Below, piece after piece: positions 57,481 through 64,000 of a DNA stretch of 64,000 nucleotides. A program made the position numbers and the translations under genes. This DNA is from Calycina herbarum (lineage: Eukaryota > Ascomycota > Leotiomycetes > Helotiales > Pezizellaceae): assembly GCA_001414485.1 (NCBI GenBank), contig LLEY01000075.1:1-64000 (forward strand), written 5' to 3'. The notes under the pieces were generated by a model. The model searched no databases. It was not told the origin of the DNA and saw only the letters and a program-made list of their open reading frames with translations. Every line of letters begins with the position of its first letter. Within the stretch, counting starts at the first letter, position 1.

Positions 57481-60029
57481 CTTGGAAAGGTGGTTTTAAT
57501 TGATCTGTAGATGGAAGGATGTATTGTATTTGGGATGGGAGAAAAGGTTGCGGGAAGGTCGGGAGAGGTTGAAATGGGACGTCAATAAAAAAGTAGTCTG
57601 GGGTGAACGTCTCGAGAGAGTGAGAGAGCGTTCGTGAATGGGTCAATTAGAATTGATATTAGAAGGCAACTACAAACGAATGGTTGTGCCGTTAAGGTAA
57701 GAGGAGAAGAAGGTTGTCGTGAAATAGGTGGAATGGAGCAGAAGAAAGAGGGAGAGGGCAGGAGAAAAGGGATGCTGGAAATCGATGTGGCAGGGGGGGC
57801 TGTGTTGGGGGGTGAGACTAGTGGAATCTAAACTCTTGGATTAACAGGATTAACAGGGGCTGTGGAGGGATGAGTGGCGGAAGAGGCAGTAGTGGACCCT
57901 CCCAAATCCTTGGCATCCACTTTTGCAAGGGTGGGAAAGTGGAGCCTGGCTGGTCGGTCGGCCAGTCAATTTGGCGGGACGAAGCCGTACTTGCTATTTT
58001 CAAACCGAAGGTGCAGAAACCGGTACGAGAAGAAAACACGAGCTGTTGATTTGCGTGTGTGAGCATCAACAGCATTAACGCCTCAGGAGATCTGACACCT
58101 GAGATCCTCGTGTATATCCTCAATTGCCTGCTATTTCTTCTCTCGGTAGACCTTCTTCACCACGGTTGATTTAGACTTCTTCTATTATGTCAATATACAG
58201 GTCAACCCCTCTCCCAACCCCATCTCCAACCTCCAACCTCCAACCTCCAAGCACCCGCCAGCATCCACCGCTCGGCGCAATTAAAGCGAGATTTGATGTC
58301 ACTTTGGCGCATCCGCTCACTCAAAATCCCCCCCAAAGTCAACATGTGTGTCCCTATCCATATCTACTCCTCCCACACTGCCCTCTCCTCGCACACGTCG
58401 CGCTCCGTCTTGGGGGCTTCTCCTTGAAAAAGGGGTCCTGAAGCGACTGCAAGTCCGGGGCTTTCAGGGGACTGCTAATTGCCCCTCCCCAGGATCATCA
58501 GCGTCACCAAACAATTGTGGGTTTCAACCAAGAATCACCGTCATTAGTCTATCAATCCACAATCCAAAGTTGATCGCAGGTTGATCGCAGGTTGATCGGA
58601 TCCATTGATAAACCCTCCCACAATCCCTTCTCCATCTGCAATCTCTCCTTCCTCTGCAGTTTCTATTTTCGTTCTCTGTTTGCTGCTCTTTCGACTGTCG
58701 TCTGCACAATTCCCTGATTTTGGTACATCTTTTGTGCGATTCTGCTGTTTCCTCTGCTCTGACATCCCCGCTGCATGAATTTTCAGGGGGTCATTCCAGT
58801 TATTCCAAGAAAACAGTTATTCCAAGAAAATCGGTCCCAAGTCTGCCAATTCTTGGTCTCAACTTGGGACAGATAATTGGGGTATTGGCATACAATTGGC
58901 GACCATTTCTCCTCTTCATCATCTTCCAATCAATCCTCCCTAGCCGCAGTCCTTTCCAAATTTAGATGTCATGTCTCTCGATGTCTTGACGCTGGACATT
59001 ACGGGCCCGAAAAGCCTAAACCCCAAAACTCTTCAAGCTTATATCATCAGGACCTACTGCGCAAAGCTTCACCGAATCTCTTCTGTCTGCACGCAATGAA
59101 AGATTCGTGTGCATCTTATAATCCTGCCGTTTCGAGGGCTGCGATTGGTTGGGGAGGGCGAATACACGATCTGCTTACTCTCTTTCAGCTGCATTCGGGT
59201 ATTCTTCAATGCTCCTCCTCTCGTGGAGGTGCACCATTATTCCATCTGAATCCTACGTAAGGAGTCACGAAATTTGTTCTTGTCAGAAGTATACGACTAA
59301 ACTTAGAGAGTATTTGATCTCTGCCTTTCCTCTCAAACCTCGATTTCTACTCAGACTATCTGCGATGAAGTGCATCACTCCTAAGTTCATTTCTTCAGGT
59401 TCAATCCCTTCTTCATCGTCGCAGGGCAGAAAATCAAGGCGAACGAGTCCGCAATATCGAAAGCCTAGAACCACAAGTGATGGCCGGGAAATGCTGGCTG
59501 TCACCCGGATTTTGGCATTTCCAATTGTTCGTCGCAAGTTTGGTGGAAAGTCAAGTGACAACTGTCACCAAGCATGAACCTAGATTAAGCATCGCAATTT
59601 CTTCAATCTGAAGCATAGTTCGCGACAGGTTCATCGTATCCATTTCACGAGATATTTTCGTCACGAGACGACTAGTTACGAAATTCCAATATACTTTACT
59701 CAAGTGATTCAAGACAATAATGCCTTTCTCAGTTTGAGCAAAATTGCAATAACCAGGTAGTTGATTTGTAAGTCGTCCCTGGATGATTTATCCATTTTGC
59801 AAGATTTTCAAACGATTTCCATTTGTGTAGCTTACCCGCTCGTCGATGGCTCACTGGCTCATTCACAGCTTATCCGTTGGTCCACAGCTCACGCACCAAG
59901 CCCGAAAACATGAGAAAAAGTCATTAGTAGATAGATCTATTTGAATAGCGACACAAACAGAGGCATTGCAACCACTGGAGCTTCAAATACAGCTTTTTTA
60001 TTAATGTTCTCAATCCCCTCTTCTCCAAC
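57481..60029. other. 2.5-kb region without a supported gene
   Basis: The first few hundred bases are the GH72 promoter, with long purine-rich tracts (57700-57780). A triple GTTGATCGCAG/GTTGATCGGA tandem lies near 58569-58599. Open frames at 58877-59577 on the plus strand shift repeatedly and have no domain. A run of GCTCAC/GCTCA words lies at 59840-59900. Confidence 0.45.
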
Positions 60030-62090
60030 CTACTCTACCTCGAATTCTACTCCAAGCGTCTGCCTATTAGGGCACATTTCGTTAATCAACTGTTCCAACT
60101 CGAAAAGGCGTTTCTCATTTTCGGCTTTCAGTTCCGCTACTACTGCTTTCAATAATAACTCGGCGAGTAGCCGGTGATCCTTTGCCCTAACAGCCTTTAA
60201 GACCTCTGGGTCGGCGGAAGGATCGAGAACCGCGCCGTGGTCTAGAAGCAATACGACGAGATCGGTAAAAAGGGCTTCTGATGGCAATTTTTTTTATATA
60301 TATGATGCCTTGCAGAGAGGACCAGACCAGCCTTTGTTGCCGGGAGGATGTATGTTGCGTCCCCCTTGTCTAGTAAGAGTTTGATTTATTTCAGGACCTC
60401 TTCGCGATGGGCCTGTATTGCTTTGTTACTTTTCGTTATAAGAAACGCTTCATGTGAGTGAGGGTATCTTACATCGTCGAAGAAATTCCATTTTTCTAGC
60501 ATGATTAGTTGTTGAGGTGTCTTGCCTCGGGCCCGGGCATAGGTCTTTTCGTCTATATCTTGAACATTTGGATTTGCTCCATACTCGAGAAGTAGCTTCA
60601 TGTTCCCTATTTTATTCGGGGTGGAGTATGTTGATGCTTCTTTTTGTAAGGCGTTTCCCGCCATGCTCCAGGAGGAACTTGATAGTTTCTGAAAGCAGCC
60701 CCTTTCCAATTCACCTTCAAGCAGCGCACTTTTCACATTAGAGCTCCGTTTTTAAGTAGATCTTCGAAGACTTCTCGATTACCTTTGACGGCCGTGATTC
60801 GAAGTGCATGAGTCAAGTCCACGTCTTGTCCCTTATCTATCATCATTTTGAAGATAACCCATCTTTTTTTTTTGGCTGCCGTCGCTACCTCAAGTGGGGT
60901 TTCTCTACTTTTGGGGCCCCTACTCTTGTTGACTTTCACGCCATGCATGTGCTTGTGAAGCCGTATTCACTCCTGCTTCTAGTAAGAGCTGGATGAGGTC
61001 TGTCCTGCTAGCGTTCATGGCGAAATAATGCGACTTTTGCGTTATATGCTTGCCTTGTGCTTTTCGTCCAATAAAGCAAGCCAGAATGTATGCATTATAC
61101 CGAAGACAACTTTCCAGCAAGAATCTGTGTCCAAGGTTGGGGTGCATAGCAAATTCCGGAGCCGTGGAACATTTAATTTCGATTGGAAAGTAGATACTCT
61201 TTTATAGAAAAATGGGCCAGGAGGATCCAATTGTCTGCATCGGGCTTCCGCCTCATAAACTATAACACTATCTTTATTGTATGCTCTTCTAGTCTGGATC
61301 ATAACAAGACTAGAAAGAATTCTCACTATATCTAAAGGATCCTCGAAGCGGTTGGCGATTTCAAACCCTGGGTCATGCGCTGGGTTCATAATGACCGCCT
61401 CTACTAGCTCTTTGACGGTGAGTCAGCGATTAGAAAATGTAAGCCATTGCAAAGCGATTATTGCTATTTGTCGGTTACGGCCGGAAATTCTTTCGACTAA
61501 TAATTTATAAGTGTCATCGAGATCATCCGGCGGACTTGCTAACGTGTCGTAGACTTCCTTGACGTTGTGGCATGACTTTTTGATCGTTTCGAGCTGGCAA
61601 AAAGCCCACCGGAACTTGCTCGTATTGTTAGCATGGGCTTGAAAGTGAACCAATACAGTGGTTAAAGGCGGTTTCAGTATTACTCACATTCCATGAGATC
61701 ATCTTTGACTTTGGACAGGCTGACAGCCGCTTCATCCTCCGAAATTTCGGATTGTCACCCAGTTCAGATTGGACGTATAATCATATATCAGGGTTTACAT
61801 GTGAACTGCGGATTGGCATCGTAACTAGATCTTCACTTCCACTTAACCCGTCCTCTATATCTGCTTCTTAACGACCAGTGGCTACTAAATGGAGCCTTTT
61901 GGAGCTCGCGAGATCCTTGAGACGTTCACAAAGCTCATCCCTTTCATTGTCTTGTAGGGAACACTCGTCTAAGGCGTCGATAATAATGAAGTTCTCCCCA
62001 GAAAACTCCATCATGATATTGAGCACTTGCCTACCTGCTTGTTGTTCCAGCACTCTAGAGTAATTCATGTAAATCATCCTAAACACTTAG
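60030..62090 (-). pseudogene. Broken NACHT-ankyrin (NLR-like) gene
   Basis: In reading order on the minus strand, but in changing frames: a NACHT fragment with Walker B-like FIIIDALDECSLQDNER and LHLVATGR; a winged-helix-like part (DTLASPPDDLDDTYKLLVERI, then IAIIALQWLTFSNR); then ankyrin pieces TDLIQLLLEAGVNT, FKMMIDKGQDVDLTHALRI, NMKLLLEYGANPNVQDID and LVVLLLDHGAVLDPSADPEV. Stops and frame changes occur between nearly all pieces. The Walker A loop and any effector domain are missing upstream, where the sequence turns AT-rich. Such proteins act in self/non-self recognition in fungi. This copy is almost certainly dead. Confidence 0.82.
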
Positions 62091-64000
62091 AACTCAAGAT
62101 TATTAACCGAGATAGTTATAACAATCAATTCCAATTCTCTCAAACTATTTATTTTAGAACTCCGAGACGAATTTACTGCCGCTTTTATTGTCCATCGCGA
62201 GAGGGGCTGAATTTCACCCCCGAGACCCCTACAAACATCTGGCAAACCAGAAGGACACTACAATAAAACCAACCAACTAGGGTTGGTAACAGCTATTTTT
62301 CTCTCCAAATCCCTCTCCTAGCCCATTATTTCCTACATACCCCACCACTTCCATTACTACGTTCCAAACCGCATCCACGATTTACTCACTAAATAGACCA
62401 AGCCCGAAAAAGAAACTTGATATTGAGGGGTTGAAGGCTTTTGAAGACTCCAAGACTTGAGGGATTGAAAACTTGAAAATCCGAGATGACGAGTGTTCAT
62501 ATCTTGGTAAGACTCTTCTTGTCTATCTCCGTGTAAAGCCTCGGATCGTCAAATTTAATTATGCGAATTGTTTGGAACAATCGACTTCCGTCAATTCTCC
62601 GGTATAATGATATATTATTTCGTGGCTAAAGGAGTCGAAGAAGCAGTCGAGGAGAGGGATTTCTTTTTCCCCGGGGGTTCTCGTCTGATAGCTTAAAATT
62701 GAGAGCATGGATTCATAGTCTTAGTTTGAAAGTCCGAAGAAATGAGTGCTATACAAGTTTAAATATATACCCTGGTGGTCTAAATAACCTTCATTCAGCC
62801 TGTAAAGAACAGGCTACGAGGAAAGAGCTCTTGCCGTCCCCTAAGATTATCCTAAATACTTGGAACACTTTAAAAAATTAACCCAGATCAGCTGGAGCAA
62901 TGGAAGGAAATTACCCTAAAAGTTTGACACAATTTCGAATATTGACCCAGATCGTTTGAAACAATTAACTTCAACCGCAAGAGCTACCTTACCTATCCAT
63001 CATAAGCTTCTTAGGAAAAGAAAAAAAAGTAAGGTTATCGATACTAATAAACAACACATTCAAACTCACAACTCAAAAGTAATATCAAAATCCATAAGTC
63101 AAACGATACCTATCATTACAATATCTCTACTGAGCTTCCTATCATTACAAATGCTATATCGAAAAAAAGAACCACGAAAACAGGACCCACACCTTCAACA
63201 TCATCAGGTCCTATGCTAGAATCAAAAAGTCACACCAACCATCCACCAACAACAAAAAGCAGGCACCAGGAAGGCAGGCGTACAGGATGTACAAGGTTAG
63301 AAACAGGATGTGCAGATAAGGGAAACACAATTCTCGTCCCCATCTCTTTTCTTTCGAATAGTTTGAGGGTATGTATTTGTGTGTTTGTGTCTTGGTATCA
63401 AAAAAGGCCGTTCTTCCTCCTGCTACTATCTTCCTTTCTTCACCCCATCTAAAGACTCGTCTCCTGCCTGCCCACGAAGAAGAAGAAAGTTTTGGTATCG
63501 CCGCCGTGAAGTTGACCGGAGAAGAAACTATGGAATGGGGAAATTCAAATGCGCGAAAAAACCAGGAAAAAACAAAGACGCTGCGTGAGTCAAATGTACA
63601 AGAGGTTGGGGGTTGTGTAGTAAGCAATATATCGATCGTGGGTATGGAGGTCGTGTGTTGTTCGGGAATGAGTTTGGGGAAGGCGCGTGAGGGTTTGTAG
63701 AAAGGGTGGGTGATCGATCCCTTGAGTTGTAGCAAAATCCAACTACCAATTTGGTGTAACACTGGACAGCAGCCAGCTCATTGTTGGGCATGTACTTCGT
63801 GGTTATGTGGACCGGGTGCGAGGGAGAATGTCGAAGGGTGGTATTCAATTATTTACTTCTTTGAGACTGTGCCTTGGGGTGGTGACTTGACGTTATTGGA
63901 AAGCCATGCCTATTGCAGAAAATGGAAATTAGCATTTAATATCAGGAAATTGGGAAGTTGGGATTGGGATTCTTACCAAACCTTCCAACAATCCCTCTCC
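62091..64000. other. 1.9-kb end region without a supported gene
   Basis: It is AT-rich to 63200, then of normal composition. Phrases such as AACAATYRACTTCMRY recur near 62576 and 62957, and CCTAAATACTTGGAACA at 62849 has a relative at 62913, suggesting a diverged short duplication. Open frames near 63200-63850 have no domain. Confidence 0.45.

Noticed and set aside
58877..59577. Overlapping open frames suggestive of a small gene
   Set aside because: Composition and frame changes look non-coding, and no motif was recognised.
1..64000. CRISPR arrays, bacterial operons, riboswitches, rRNA
   Set aside because: The gene structure is eukaryotic, and no regular spacer-repeat array or rRNA-like sequence was seen. 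No tRNA was recognised, though a tRNA scan was not possible by eye.

Overview
The window looks like nuclear DNA of a filamentous ascomycete. Most genes carry one to six short GT-AG introns (about 45-120 nt), and the gene content is typical of such fungi: HET-domain proteins, a GH72 glucanosyltransferase, a fungal copper amine oxidase, an NCS1 permease, a NACHT-ankyrin relic and RIP-like damage. The style suggests Leotiomycetes (Helotiales), but that is an impression, not a measurement. All gene models were spliced by eye; exon phases and lengths were checked for consistency.

Layout. 1-6 kb: PAP2 lipid phosphatase and a long gene-poor stretch. 6-12 kb: conserved CK2-beta2-annotated-type protein, NCS1 purine/cytosine permease, class I methyltransferase. 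12-18 kb: gene-poor, then a small secreted protein and a copper amine oxidase. 20-21.7 kb: decayed HET gene. 22.2-33.1 kb: a five-gene metabolite cluster. 33.3-35.6 kb: intact HET gene. 36.8-41.3 kb: MGS1/WRNIP1 ATPase and a terpene synthase with unusual extensions. 44-54 kb: class 3 lipase, two multi-pass membrane proteins, sphingosine-1-phosphate lyase (DPL1) and a PC-esterase-like membrane protein. 54-56 kb: AT-rich, microsatellite-rich DNA with a probable LTR remnant. 56-57.5 kb: GPI-anchored GH72 enzyme. 60-62.1 kb: broken NACHT-ankyrin gene. The last 1.9 kb holds no gene I can support.

The most interesting part is 22.2-33.1 kb. A DHQ-synthase-like sugar-phosphate cyclase (DDGS/EEVS type), a catechol-type O-methyltransferase and an ATP-grasp ligase make up the canonical mycosporine core: sedoheptulose 7-phosphate to desmethyl-4-deoxygadusol, to 4-deoxygadusol, to a mycosporine amino acid. 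Beside them, on a shared divergent promoter, lie an adenylation-thiolation-reductase (A-T-R) NRPS-like enzyme and an aldo-keto reductase. Together these two could reduce a carboxyl to an aldehyde and then to an alcohol. That is the chemistry needed to turn glutamine or glutamate, free or on the mycosporine, into the amino-alcohol side chain of fungal mycosporine-glutaminol or -glutamicol. The assignment is an inference from families and clustering.
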